A stretch of DNA of 64,000 bases from Pacificoceanicola sp048553275 (GTDB lineage Bacteria; Pseudomonadota; Alphaproteobacteria; Rhodobacterales; Rhodobacteraceae). The stretch is from the NCBI RefSeq assembly GCF_048553275.1, contig NZ_JBLZMW010000002.1, positions 372,001 to 436,000 on the forward strand, in the 5' to 3' direction. Of this stretch, positions 9,410-18,246 are shown piece after piece; the first letter of the stretch is position 1; every line of letters starts with the position of its first letter. A program made the translations under genes and the position numbers. Below the pieces are notes generated by a model, which was not told the origin of the DNA, did not search any database, and worked only from the letters and a program-made list of their open reading frames with translations.

Positions 9410-11764
9410 ATGCTATTCGGACTAGATGGCGTCGAGATCGGCCTGATCATCGTCTTTCTCACGCTCTTTTCAGCGATCCTTTCCGGCTTTCCGGTGGCGT
9501 TTGCCATCGGCGGCGCAGGGGTCATTTCCTTCGGCATCATCGCCGCGCTCGACAGCGCGGGGCTGCTGATCCATCAGGCCATCGACACGGACAGCGCGGA
9601 ATACGCGGCGCTGCTTGCGTCGGGGGCCAATGAGGAGATCATATCGATCTTCCGAAATCCGGACTTGCCGCGGATCGGCGTGCCGGTCTTCCCGCAAGGC
9701 TGGGAATACGCGTTGGACCGCAACGTCTCCTTCATCGTGAACCGCATCAACGAACGTGTTATCGCGGGCCAGTCCATCGAGACGCTGCTGGCGGTGCTGA
9801 TGTTCGTTCTGATGGGCATCGTGCTGGAACGCTCCAAGATCGCCAACGATCTGCTGACCACCATGGCGCGGGTCTTTGGTCCGCTTCCGGGTGGTTTGGC
9901 CGTGTCGATCGTGGTTGTGGGCGCTTTCCTTGCCGCCTCCACCGGCATTGTTGGCGCGACCGTGGTGACCATGGGCCTGCTCGCCCTGCCGACCATGCTG
10001 CGCAACAATTATTCGCCGGAACTGGCGACGGGCGTGATCGCAGCGTCCGGCACGCTGGGTCAGATCATTCCGCCGTCCATCGTGATCGTTTTGCTCGGCA
10101 CGCTGGCCGGGGATCTCTATTCCGCCGCCCAGGAGGCCCGCGCGGTCGAGGCCGGCTGTACCGATGCGCTGACCTACCTTGGTGAGCCTGCGGTGGTTTC
10201 CGTCGGCACGCTGTTCCAGGCGGCGCTTCTGCCCGGCATCCTGCTTGCAGGTCTCTATGCGGCCTATGCGTTCGGTTTTGCGATGTTCAACCCGTCCAAG
10301 GCGCCCGCCGTGGAACTGGGGACCAGCAACAACGAGCCGGTGACGCGCGGAGAGGCCTTCACATGGTATCTCGGTGTGCCGGTTGCCCTGATCGCGGGCT
10401 TCATGGTCTTCAGCCAGGTCAATGTCGTCGGGTCTCAGGACACCACGATCTCCAGCTTCTCCGACATCGGTGATGCGGCCTCGCTGCGTACCAATGTCGA
10501 TGCGACCTGTCAGGCCGCGATGATCGAGCTGCACGGCCAGGAGGCCTGGGATACCGCGGTTGCGGAACAGGCGGTCATCGAAGAGGCTGGCGAAAGCACG
10601 CAAAGCATGCGGCGCAGCGATGAGGAAATCGAAGCGCTGCGTCTGGCGAAGATCGACGCCGCCGCGCCGATCGGCACCGGTATCGCGCTGATCGCCGTGA
10701 TGTTCGGCCTGATCCTCGCCATCGCGCGCGGTGTCTCGCCGTCGTCGGAGCCGCTGCCGCTGCTTATTGGTGCTGGCGGCATCGTCCTGGGGCTGCTGGT
10801 GGATATCGTCGCGATAACGCCGACAACCTCGGCCGGGGCGACGGTCTTGCTCATGGCTGTGCCTTGGGCGCTCTCGGTCTACGGCGCGTATCATGCCTTC
10901 GCACGGTTGGCGCAGAACGAGTTGCTGCGTGTTGTCTTCCCGCCGCTGGTTCTGATTGTCGCGGTGCTGGGGTCCATCCTCGGCGGCATCACCAACCCGA
11001 CGCCTGCCGCGGCGCTGGGGGCGGCAGGGGCCATCATGCTGGCGGCCTATCGCAAGCTGCGGGACGAGGATCGCAGCCCGAAGGTGATCATCTGGTCGAC
11101 GCTTGCGGTGATCGTGATGATCCTGATGGGCGTTAACTTTGACCTGCGGATCAACACAGACAGCGTTTCGGTCGAAACCTGGATTGCCTTCGTCTTCACC
11201 TACATCGTCTGGCTCTATGCACTGTTCGGCCTGCTGTTCAGCTGCTGGGTGCTGTTCCGGTCCGGGGTGCTGACGCCGGCGGTGCGGGAGACGGCCAAGG
11301 TGACGTCGATGGTGTTCACCATCCTGATCGCCTCGCAGCTGCTCAACCTCGTCGTGATCTCTTTCGGGGGCGAGCACTACATTCAGGACTTCCTGAAAAG
11401 CTTCGACAACGAGATCAAGGTTTTCCTGATCGTGATGCTGGTGCTCTTCATCCTCGGCTTCGTGCTCGACTTCCTGGAGATCATCTACATCGTTGTGCCT
11501 ATCGTCGGGCCAGTGATCTACGGCGGCTCGTTCGACCCCAAGTGGGTGACGATCATGATCGCGGTGAACCTGCAGACCTCGTTCCTGACGCCACCCTTCG
11601 GCTTTGCGCTGTTCTACCTGCGCGGTGTGGCTCCGAAAGAGGTCACAACGGGTCACATCTATCGCGGGGTGATCCCCTTTGTGCTGATCCAGGTGATGGG
11701 ACTGGCGATCCTGTGGTTCTTCCCGGGGATCGTGACAATCGTGCCGGACCTTATGCCGAACTGA
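9410..11764 (+). CDS. dctM: TRAP transporter large membrane subunit (DctM family, expanded)
   Basis: The permease subunit that couples ion flow to solute uptake. At 784 residues it is almost twice the usual length of about 430. The N-terminal quarter (residues 1-290) holds typical DctM blocks: FLTLFSAILSGFPVAFAIG, LLAVLMFVLMGIVLERSKIA, and GTLGQIIPPSIVIVLLG. The C-terminal part (about 500-784) holds the rest, including QTSFLTPPFGFALFYLRG. Between them are a soluble acidic stretch (about 350-415) and several additional membrane helices; a smaller soluble insert lies near residues 50-110. The reading frame is unbroken, so this is a real expanded variant and not two fused genes by error. Confidence 0.92.
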   Translation: MLFGLDGVEIGLIIVFLTLFSAILSGFPVAFAIGGAGVISFGIIAALDSAGLLIHQAIDTDSAEYAALLASGANEEIISIFRNPDLPRIGVPVFPQGWEYALDRNVSFIVNRINERVIAGQSIETLLAVLMFVLMGIVLERSKIANDLLTTMARVFGPLPGGLAVSIVVVGAFLAASTGIVGATVVTMGLLALPTMLRNNYSPELATGVIAASGTLGQIIPPSIVIVLLGTLAGDLYSAAQEARAVEAGCTDALTYLGEPAVVSVGTLFQAALLPGILLAGLYAAYAFGFAMFNPSKAPAVELGTSNNEPVTRGEAFTWYLGVPVALIAGFMVFSQVNVVGSQDTTISSFSDIGDAASLRTNVDATCQAAMIELHGQEAWDTAVAEQAVIEEAGESTQSMRRSDEEIEALRLAKIDAAAPIGTGIALIAVMFGLILAIARGVSPSSEPLPLLIGAGGIVLGLLVDIVAITPTTSAGATVLLMAVPWALSVYGAYHAFARLAQNELLRVVFPPLVLIVAVLGSILGGITNPTPAAALGAAGAIMLAAYRKLRDEDRSPKVIIWSTLAVIVMILMGVNFDLRINTDSVSVETWIAFVFTYIVWLYALFGLLFSCWVLFRSGVLTPAVRETAKVTSMVFTILIASQLLNLVVISFGGEHYIQDFLKSFDNEIKVFLIVMLVLFILGFVLDFLEIIYIVVPIVGPVIYGGSFDPKWVTIMIAVNLQTSFLTPPFGFALFYLRGVAPKEVTTGHIYRGVIPFVLIQVMGLAILWFFPGIVTIVPDLMPN

Positions 11765-11786
11765 TCACAGACAGATGCACACGCGA

Positions 11787-11814
11787 AAGGGCCGCCCGAT
11801 CGGGCGGCCCTTTT
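11787..11814 (+). terminator. TRAP operon terminator
   Basis: A perfect 11-bp self-complementary stem, GGGCCGCCCGA with TCGGGCGGCCC (11789-11810), followed by TTTT. It sits 25 bases after the dctM stop and between convergent genes. The A-run on its left side may let it act on the opposite strand as well. Confidence 0.88.
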
Positions 11815-11897
11815 GTCATTTGACGGTCCCGGGTACGGCGCGTCTGTCTGGCATGGGTTTGGGCCGGGCTGGCCGCCCGATCAGAGCATTCCGCCGA

Positions 11898-13655
11898 TCA
11901 GGACGCCGCGCTTGCCGCTGGCGCCGGCCCGCTCAGGGCCTTCCAGGCATCGAATTGCGACTGGAACACCTTGCCGTTCAGCTCGTCGAGGAAATGCGAG
12001 CGTTGCAGCCTGTCCATGACCGGACCCTTGACCTCGGAGAGGTGCATCTGAACGTCCATTTCCTTCAGCCGCCGGTTCAGTTCTTCGAGCGTTTCCAGCG
12101 CGCTCATGTCCACTTCGTTCACGGCCGGGAACATCAGGATCACGTGTTTGATCGGCTGATCGCAGGCGACCCGGTTCAGCACGTAATCCTCCAGGAAACG
12201 GGCATTGGCGAAGTAAAGGCTCTCGTCGACCCGCAGGGTGACGATGGTCTCGTCGGTTTCAACGTCATGGCGCAGGATATTGCGGAAGTGCTGGGTGCCG
12301 GGGACAAGGCCGACCTCGGCGACATGCGGGCGCGACGTCTTGTAGAGGTGCAGCCCGATCGACAACATCACCCCTGCGGAGACACCGGCCTCCACCCCAA
12401 AGCCAAGGGTCAGGACAATGGTCGCGGCCACGGCGGCGAAATCGACGCGCGAGTATTTCCACGCCTTCGGCAGGATAGAGAAATCGACAAGCGACAGAAC
12501 CGCAACGATGATCGTTGCCGCGAGGGTCGCCTTGGGGAGAAAGAAAAGCAGGGGGGTCAGCAGCAACGTGGCGAAGGCGATCCCGACAGCGGTGAAGGCC
12601 CCTGCAGCGGGCGTCTCTGCCCCAGCGTCAAAGTTCACCACGGAGCGGGAAAAGCCGCCGGTGACCGGAAAACCGCCGGTCATTGCGGTGGAAATGTTGG
12701 AAGCGCCAAGGCCGATAAGCTCCTGGTCGGGGTCAATGCGCTGGCGGCGCTTGGCCGCGAGTGTCTGCGCCACTGAGACGGATTCCACGAAACCGATGAT
12801 CGAGATCAACAGCCCGGACAGGAACAGCTGTCCCCAGAGGTCCGGCGAAAAGCTCGGCATGGTCAGTGGCGGCAGGCCCATGGGGACCTCTCCGACGATC
12901 TTCACGCCATGATCGGCCAGCGAAAAGGCAAAGGTCAGTAGTGTGGTGACGATAACCGCGCCCACCGGACCGGCTTTGGCCAGAATGTCCGCGACACGCG
13001 GCTTGAGACCCTTGGCCAGCAGAAGTGGCTTCAGACCTTTGCGCACCCAGAACAGGAACGCGGTGGCCGAGCCGCCGATCAGCAGCGTGATCCAGTTGAT
13101 ATCCCCAAGATGCGCCACCATCGTTTCGATCAGCCCGACCAAGGTATGGCCGTGCATGTCGATGCCAAGGATATGCTTGAGCTGGCTTGCGGCGATCAAC
13201 ACGCCTGAGGCGGTGATAAAACCCGCGATAACAGGATGGCTGAGAAAGTTGGCCAGAAAGCCAAGCCGCAGGATGCCGAGCGACAGCAGGATCACCCCGG
13301 AGATAAAGGCCAGGGTCCCGGCGGCCAGCGCAATCTGCACCGGATCGGAAAGTCCGAGGTTGCCGATGGCGGCGGCGGTCATCAGCGAGACAACCGCAAC
13401 GGGCCCAACGGCCAAGGCGCGGGACGTGCCAAAGATGGCATAGGCGATCAGCGGTAGGATCGACGCATAAAGCCCCATTTCGGCAGGCAAACCCGCCAGC
13501 AGGGCATAGGCCAAAGACTGCGGGATCAGCATGATTGTCACGATCACGGCCGCCACGAGGTCCGATGTCAGCGTATCCTTGTCATAGGTCCTGGCCCAGC
13601 CAAGGATCGGCAAATAGCGGGAAAGGCGGCGGGCGGGAGTGCGAGGCGTCTGCAT
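11898..13655 (-). CDS. SulP-family anion transporter with STAS domain
   Basis: A 585-residue SLC26/SulP transporter. The N-terminal half has 10-14 membrane helices with the family signature LIPQSLAYALLAGLPAEMGLYAS around residues 42-65 and the GxxNIxxxxxGGFPVTGGFSRS block near residue 315. The C-terminal 100 residues are a cytoplasmic STAS domain. Substrates in the family include sulfate and bicarbonate. An ATTC-N8-GAAT operator sits 64 bases upstream, matching the one before the DUF442-SQR gene next door, so sulfate or sulfite handling tied to sulfide oxidation is the likely role here. That assignment is inference from context. Confidence 0.93.
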   Translation of the reverse strand: MQTPRTPARRLSRYLPILGWARTYDKDTLTSDLVAAVIVTIMLIPQSLAYALLAGLPAEMGLYASILPLIAYAIFGTSRALAVGPVAVVSLMTAAAIGNLGLSDPVQIALAAGTLAFISGVILLSLGILRLGFLANFLSHPVIAGFITASGVLIAASQLKHILGIDMHGHTLVGLIETMVAHLGDINWITLLIGGSATAFLFWVRKGLKPLLLAKGLKPRVADILAKAGPVGAVIVTTLLTFAFSLADHGVKIVGEVPMGLPPLTMPSFSPDLWGQLFLSGLLISIIGFVESVSVAQTLAAKRRQRIDPDQELIGLGASNISTAMTGGFPVTGGFSRSVVNFDAGAETPAAGAFTAVGIAFATLLLTPLLFFLPKATLAATIIVAVLSLVDFSILPKAWKYSRVDFAAVAATIVLTLGFGVEAGVSAGVMLSIGLHLYKTSRPHVAEVGLVPGTQHFRNILRHDVETDETIVTLRVDESLYFANARFLEDYVLNRVACDQPIKHVILMFPAVNEVDMSALETLEELNRRLKEMDVQMHLSEVKGPVMDRLQRSHFLDELNGKVFQSQFDAWKALSGPAPAASAAS

Positions 13656-13718
13656 GGGCGGTGTCCTGTATCGCCGAGCCGAATGCGACTCGTGTCTTGC
13701 GCTTTGTCACCTCTATAT

Positions 13719-13734
13719 ATTCAAAAATATGAAT
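13719..13734. promoter_or_regulatory. ATTC-N8-GAAT operator upstream of sulP (SqrR/BigR-type)
   Basis: ATTC, eight AT bases, GAAT, in an AT-rich patch 64 bases upstream of the SulP start. It has the same form as the element at 15560-15575. ATTC-N8-GAAT is the motif I associate with SqrR/BigR persulfide-sensing repressors of Rhodobacter-like bacteria. The repressor gene itself is not in this window. Confidence 0.65.
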
Positions 13735-13773
13735 TTTAAAAGGCCAAACGCGGGCAGGCTTTGAAAATGTCCT

Positions 13774-13798
13774 GGCGGGCAGGGGAATCCCGCCCGCC
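13774..13798 (-). terminator. hairpin downstream of the DUF442-SQR gene
   Basis: GGCGGGC pairs with GCCCGCC and an inner GGG pairs with CCC, with one bulged base. It lies 40 bases past the stop of the minus-strand gene. The U-run is weak on the minus strand, so it may stabilise the 3' end more than terminate. Confidence 0.5.
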
Positions 13799-13838
13799 TT
13801 TCGCTGAATCTGCCGAACGCATCAGGCAGGCCAAGGGC

Positions 13839-15512
13839 TCATTTGGCCGAAACGGTTTCCGGCCTGGCCATCCACTCCTTGCCGCGCAGCATGGCCTTCC
13901 AATAGACGGGCGGCAGGATCTGCTCCTTGAGCAACCATGCCGCACGGGTTGGCCGGGTGCCGTCGATGAGCCATTTCGGGAAACTTGGCAGCAACGTGCC
14001 GCCATAGCCGAACTCGGCCAGAACGATCTTGCCGCGCTCCACGGTCAGCGGGCAGGAGCCATAGCCGTTGTAGACCGAGACGGGAGATTTGCCGTCGATA
14101 TCCGCCGCGACGTTGTTGGCCACCACCGGGGCCTGCATCCGCGCCGCCGCCGCGGTCTTGGCGTTGGGCGCGTTCATCACATCGCCAAGGCTCCAGATGT
14201 TGTCATAGGTCTTGTGCCGCAACGTGCTTTGATCCACGTCGACCCACCCTGCGGCATCGGCCAGCGGCGAGACACGGATGAAATTCGGCGCCGTTTGTGG
14301 CGGGCAGACGTGCATCATGTCAAAATCGACGGTGACTTCGGCGTGGGCCGTCTCGGGCTTGGCGACCTTGAAGGTGGCGGTCTTCGACGGTCCGTCCACA
14401 CGCACCAGCGTATGAAAAAAATTCAGAGTGGCGTCGTATTTCCGGATGTATTCCTCCAGAGCCGGAACATAATCCTTCACCCCGAAGAGCACGCCGCCCG
14501 CGTTCATGAACTGGATGTCGATTTTCTTCAGCGCCCCGTTCCGGAACCAGTGATCACCGGACAGATACAGCGCCTTCTGCGGGGCACCGGCGCATTTGAT
14601 CGGCATCGGCGGCTGCGTAAAGAGGGCGCGTCCCTGTTTCAGGCCCTGCACCAATTCCCAAGTGTAAGGCGCGAGGTCGTACCGGTAATTCGAGGTGACG
14701 CCATTCTTGCCAAGCGTGTCGACCAGGCCCTCGACCCCATGCCAATCCAGCTTGAGACCCGGACAGACGATCAATCGGTCGTATTTCACCACGCGGCACC
14801 CATCGAGGATGACTGCGTTGTTCTGCGGCTCGAAGGCGGCCACGGCGGATTTGACCCAGTGCACGCCCTTGGGGATCAGGCTGCCCATGGTGCGCACGGT
14901 GCTTTCGGCCTCGAAGATGCCCGCGCCAACCATGGTCCAGCCGGGCTGATAGTAATGCACATCCGCCGGGTCGATCACGGCAACACTCAGGGTTGGCTTG
15001 CGCGCCCGCAGACTGGCCGAGACGGCAATGCCCGCGGCACCGCCGCCGACGACAACCACATCGAATTTCGCGTCGCCGTCATCGGTTGGCGTCTTGCCTC
15101 CGTTCACAATGCGGCGCACCACACCAGCCATGTCATAGCCCGCCGCCTTCGTGGCCTGAAGGATTTCCGCCGTGCTCAGGGTTTTGGCCTGGCTCAGGGA
15201 CCACAGCGTGGCCGAGCGCGTCCCCGTGCGGCAATAGGCCAGAACCGGGCCGGGCAGGGCGCGCAACGCGGCGCCGAAGTCCTCCGCATCCTGATCCGAG
15301 ACCGTGCCCCCGGCAATCGGGAGATAGCGCACCTGCAGCCCGGCCTGTGCGGCGGCGGCGGCGATTTCGTCGAAACTTGGCTGATCCGGGCCTTCGCCAT
15401 CGGGGCGGTTGCAGATCACAGCGTTGTATCCGGCGGCGGCAACAGCGGGCAAATCGGATGGCGCGATCTGCGGCGATACGGTGATGTCATCGGTGATTTT
15501 CTTGAATTCCAC
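13839..15512 (-). CDS. DUF442 (Blh-like) - sulfide:quinone oxidoreductase-like fusion
   Basis: A 557-residue fusion. Residues 1-125 are a DUF442/TIGR01244 domain with the P-loop Cys94 (AYCRTGTRSA), a rhodanese/phosphatase-like sulfur transferase fold. Residues 148-557 are an FAD-dependent SQR-like domain with GGGAAG at 156-161 and a Cys307 in PIKCAGAPQK, matching one redox Cys of type I/II SQRs such as human SQOR Cys201. The second SQOR cysteine, in GDCTN, is replaced (GDVMNAPNAKTAAA, V445); a different Cys403 is present. The GTG at 15512 is chosen because GAGGAG lies seven bases upstream. An ATTC-N8-GAAT operator precedes it. A role in sulfide or persulfide detoxification is likely. Confidence 0.9.
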   Translation of the reverse strand: MEFKKITDDITVSPQIAPSDLPAVAAAGYNAVICNRPDGEGPDQPSFDEIAAAAAQAGLQVRYLPIAGGTVSDQDAEDFGAALRALPGPVLAYCRTGTRSATLWSLSQAKTLSTAEILQATKAAGYDMAGVVRRIVNGGKTPTDDGDAKFDVVVVGGGAAGIAVSASLRARKPTLSVAVIDPADVHYYQPGWTMVGAGIFEAESTVRTMGSLIPKGVHWVKSAVAAFEPQNNAVILDGCRVVKYDRLIVCPGLKLDWHGVEGLVDTLGKNGVTSNYRYDLAPYTWELVQGLKQGRALFTQPPMPIKCAGAPQKALYLSGDHWFRNGALKKIDIQFMNAGGVLFGVKDYVPALEEYIRKYDATLNFFHTLVRVDGPSKTATFKVAKPETAHAEVTVDFDMMHVCPPQTAPNFIRVSPLADAAGWVDVDQSTLRHKTYDNIWSLGDVMNAPNAKTAAAARMQAPVVANNVAADIDGKSPVSVYNGYGSCPLTVERGKIVLAEFGYGGTLLPSFPKWLIDGTRPTRAAWLLKEQILPPVYWKAMLRGKEWMARPETVSAK

Positions 15513-15559
15513 GGCGCATCTCCTCGATACTGCGGTACAGGACGGTGCGCTTTCTTTAC

Positions 15560-15575
15560 ATTCAATCATTCGAAT
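15560..15575. promoter_or_regulatory. ATTC-N8-GAAT operator upstream of DUF442-SQR (SqrR/BigR-type)
   Basis: ATTC-AATCATTC-GAAT lies 48 bases before the GTG start of the DUF442-SQR gene. A shorter perfect palindrome, ATTCGAAT, is nested in its right half. Its position and its partner box before sulP point to one shared persulfide-responsive repressor. Confidence 0.7.
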
Positions 15576-15808
15576 GCGATATAGGCCATGGCGTCGCATG
15601 CCACGGTATCCACTCCGTCATGCGCCATGGCTGGTGATTTCGCCAACGGCATGATTCTGCGTCTCGGCATGCCAATGAATTGGCAATCCTTGCATCTTTG
15701 GTCGCAATGACCGGCTTTGAGTGTATTTTTAGGCCGATTGCCTCTTAACTCTCTGTTAACCTGCGGTTGTGCCACGCGCACATATCCACTTACAGGGAGA
15801 CAAGAACA

Positions 15809-16243
15809 ATGAATAACAAGATTGTCGTCGCATACGACGGCAGCGCGGCCGCAACCCGGGCCCTGGCCTTTGCCACCGGTCTTGCGAAAGCGCAGGGGAG
15901 CAGTGTGCTGATTGTGCATGTGCTTGAATGGTCGCCTTATTCCTTCCTGACACCGACGGAACTCGAAGAGCGGCACGCCAGGCGCAAAGAGGAAATCGCC
16001 CGCGCCGAAACCGCGATTGTCGCCCCGGCCAAGGCCGAAGCGGAAAAGAGCGGCGTCGCCGTCGAAACTGCCATCCGGTACGGCCATATTGCCGAAACCC
16101 TGTGCAAGATCGCCGTCAGCAGCGAAGCCACTCAACTGGTGATCGGGCGGGACGGGCAGTCATCCTTTGGTGCGCGGGTGTTCGGCTCTGTGGCTGGCAG
16201 CCTCGTGCAGATTGCTCCGGTGCCTTGCACCATCGTTCCCTGA
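15809..16243 (+). CDS. universal stress protein (UspA family)
   Basis: A 144-residue single-domain Usp. It starts MNNKIVVAYDGSAAATRAL and has the ATP-binding-type C-terminal motif VIGRDGQSSFGARVFGSVAGSLV (G-2x-G-9x-G-S pattern), ending PVPCTIVP. The ATG at 15809 follows AGGGAGA. It is transcribed away from the DUF442-SQR gene and lies 32 bases before the AGCS symporter gene, so the two are probably cotranscribed. Usp genes next to transporters are common; a direct role in the transporter's control is not shown. Confidence 0.92.
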   Translation: MNNKIVVAYDGSAAATRALAFATGLAKAQGSSVLIVHVLEWSPYSFLTPTELEERHARRKEEIARAETAIVAPAKAEAEKSGVAVETAIRYGHIAETLCKIAVSSEATQLVIGRDGQSSFGARVFGSVAGSLVQIAPVPCTIVP

Positions 16244-16275
16244 GACCCGCGCTTTCAAAGAACAGGACAGTATTC

Positions 16276-17823
16276 ATGCACACACTCACAAAACAGGCGA
16301 TTTTTACCGCCACAGGGCTGACAGCCCTTGCCGCGCCGACACTGGCCGTAGCGCAATCCATTGATGAAAAAGTAAACGCCGGTTTCGCGAACGCCACCGG
16401 CTGGTTCGTCAACCTGATCTTCATGCCGTTCCCGGGAACCTCCTTTCCCTGGATCGTGGCATGGCTGGTCACTGCGGCGACCATCTTCACGATCTACTTC
16501 GGGTTTATCCAGTTCCGCGCCGCCGGCCATTCGATCTCGCTGGTCAAAGGCGATTACTCCGATCCCGATGACGCAGGCGAGGTCAGCCACTTTCAGGCCC
16601 TCGCCACCGCGCTCTCCGGCACCGTTGGCCTCGGCAACATTGCGGGCGTTGCGGTGGCCGTGGGCATCGGCGGTCCGGGGGCAACCTTCTGGATGATTCT
16701 GGCCGGCCTGATGGGCATGGCGTCGAAATTCACCGAGTGTACGCTGGGCGTCAAATACCGCAATGAATATGCGGACGGCACCGTTTCGGGCGGTCCGATG
16801 TATTACCTGACCAAGGGCTTTGCCGAGCGCGGCCTGCCGGGCGGGCGGTTTCTTGCGGTGATGTTCTCGATCTTCTGTATTCTTGGCGCACTCGGCGGCG
16901 GCAACATGTTCCAATCCAATCAGGCGCATCAGCAGATCGCCGGGATCGTCGGCGACTACCCCGGTTGGATCACCGGCGTCATCTTTGCAATCATCGTCTT
17001 TCTGGTGATTGTCGGCGGGCTGCAGTCCATTGCAAAGGTCACGGAAAAGATCGTGCCTTTCATGGGCGTGCTCTACGTGCTTGCGGCTTTGGTCATCATC
17101 TTGCTGAACGCGGATCAGATCGGTTGGGCCTTCGGCCAGATCTTCGAAGGGGCCTTCACCGGCCTTGGCGTTGCGGGCGGTATGGTTGGCGCGCTGATCC
17201 AGGGCTTCAAGCGGGCGGCCTTCTCGAACGAGGCGGGCGTCGGCTCGGCGGCGATTGCGCACTCTGCCGTTCGGACCAAGGAGCCGATCACCGAGGGCTT
17301 TGTGTCCCTGCTTGAACCGTTCATCGACACGGTGGTGATCTGTACCATGACCGCCCTGGTGATCATCATCACCGGCCAGCTCGCCATGGATCCGGAAACC
17401 GGCCTCTACATTGTCGAAGATGGTGCGATCAAGACGGTCTCCGGCGCCTCTGGCGTGGGGCTGACCTCGGCCGCCTTTGGCTCCGCAATCAGCTGGTTCC
17501 CCTATGTTCTGGCGCTGGCGGTTGTGCTCTTTGCCTTCTCGACCATGATCTCGTGGAGCTACTACGGGCTGAAAGCCTGGACCTACCTCTTCGGCGAGGG
17601 CAAAGCCAAGGAGATCACCTTCAAGGTCATCTTCTGCATCTTTGTCGTCATCGGCGCGGCGGCTAACCTTGGCCCGGTCATCGACTTCTCCGATGCGGCG
17701 ATCTTTGCCATGGCGGTTGTCAACATCTTTGGCCTCTACTTCCTGATGCCGATCGTGAAGCGCGAGCTGGACAGCTACTGGTCGCGCCTTAAGTCCGGCG
17801 AAATCAAGAAGTTCACCAACTGA
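16276..17823 (+). CDS. alanine/glycine:cation symporter (AGCS family)
   Basis: A 515-residue sodium- or proton-coupled amino acid symporter of the inner membrane. It has an N-terminal hydrophobic segment ending near LAVAQS that may be a cleaved signal, then about ten helices with the AGCS signature blocks ALATALSGTVGLGNIAGVAVA (around 115) and FKRAAFSNEAGVGSAAIAHS (around 315). The ATG at 16276 follows ACAGGA. It trails the uspA gene by 32 bases and ends in a strong terminator. Substrate (alanine, glycine or another amino acid) cannot be fixed from sequence. Confidence 0.93.
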   Translation: MHTLTKQAIFTATGLTALAAPTLAVAQSIDEKVNAGFANATGWFVNLIFMPFPGTSFPWIVAWLVTAATIFTIYFGFIQFRAAGHSISLVKGDYSDPDDAGEVSHFQALATALSGTVGLGNIAGVAVAVGIGGPGATFWMILAGLMGMASKFTECTLGVKYRNEYADGTVSGGPMYYLTKGFAERGLPGGRFLAVMFSIFCILGALGGGNMFQSNQAHQQIAGIVGDYPGWITGVIFAIIVFLVIVGGLQSIAKVTEKIVPFMGVLYVLAALVIILLNADQIGWAFGQIFEGAFTGLGVAGGMVGALIQGFKRAAFSNEAGVGSAAIAHSAVRTKEPITEGFVSLLEPFIDTVVICTMTALVIIITGQLAMDPETGLYIVEDGAIKTVSGASGVGLTSAAFGSAISWFPYVLALAVVLFAFSTMISWSYYGLKAWTYLFGEGKAKEITFKVIFCIFVVIGAAANLGPVIDFSDAAIFAMAVVNIFGLYFLMPIVKRELDSYWSRLKSGEIKKFTN

Positions 17824-17845
17824 TCGTGAGCTGGAGACAAACGGA

Positions 17846-17875
17846 AAAGGGCTGCCCTTAGGCGGCCCTTTTTTG
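17846..17875 (+). terminator. terminator after the AGCS symporter
   Basis: AAGGGCTGCC pairs with GGCGGCCCTT (one G-T pair) over a short loop, followed by TTTTTT and further T residues. It lies 25 bases after the symporter stop. Confidence 0.85.
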
Positions 17876-18050
17876 TTTTGGCGGTTTCGGGCGGCGGACC
17901 CTCTGCGGTTGCGCATTAACCTGAAATTAACCAAAAGTCTCAGAATTGCCGCAGGGTCAACTTTTCTCTGCCAACAACAATGGGCAATTTTGATGCTACC
18001 GGTAGAGTTTCCGGAAACAATCTTTGTAACGCGTAAAGGCAGGTAGGCCC

Positions 18051-18203
18051 ATGGTACAAGAGCACTCCAGACCCGGTAGAACCCGGCGACCCACATCTGG
18101 AAAATCCGGAAGTCGATTTTACCACAGCCATTGGCTGCGCAAGGCTTTCCTGCTGTCAGCGACGATGATCCTGACACCGGTGCTGCCGGCTCTCATCGGC
18201 TGA
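18051..18203 (+). CDS. possible small membrane protein (50 aa)
   Basis: An ORF of 50 codons preceded by AGGTAGG five bases before the ATG. Residues 1-32 are rich in Arg, Ser and His; residues 33-50 are hydrophobic (KAFLLSATMILTPVLPALIG), giving a C-terminal membrane-anchor pattern. It occupies most of the otherwise empty space between the symporter terminator and the convergent bpt gene. Short ORFs arise easily at this GC content, so only the ribosome site and the hydrophobic tail argue for it. No family recognised. Confidence 0.4.
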   Translation: MVQEHSRPGRTRRPTSGKSGSRFYHSHWLRKAFLLSATMILTPVLPALIG

Positions 18204-18246
18204 CGGTACGGACCCGGACCGGGTCGACCTCTCTCTCAGGGTTTGC

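Noticed and set aside
9470..11656. Long minus-strand frame opposite the TRAP permease
   Set aside because: Its Asp/His/Arg/Gln-rich translation is typical of antisense membrane-protein sequence.
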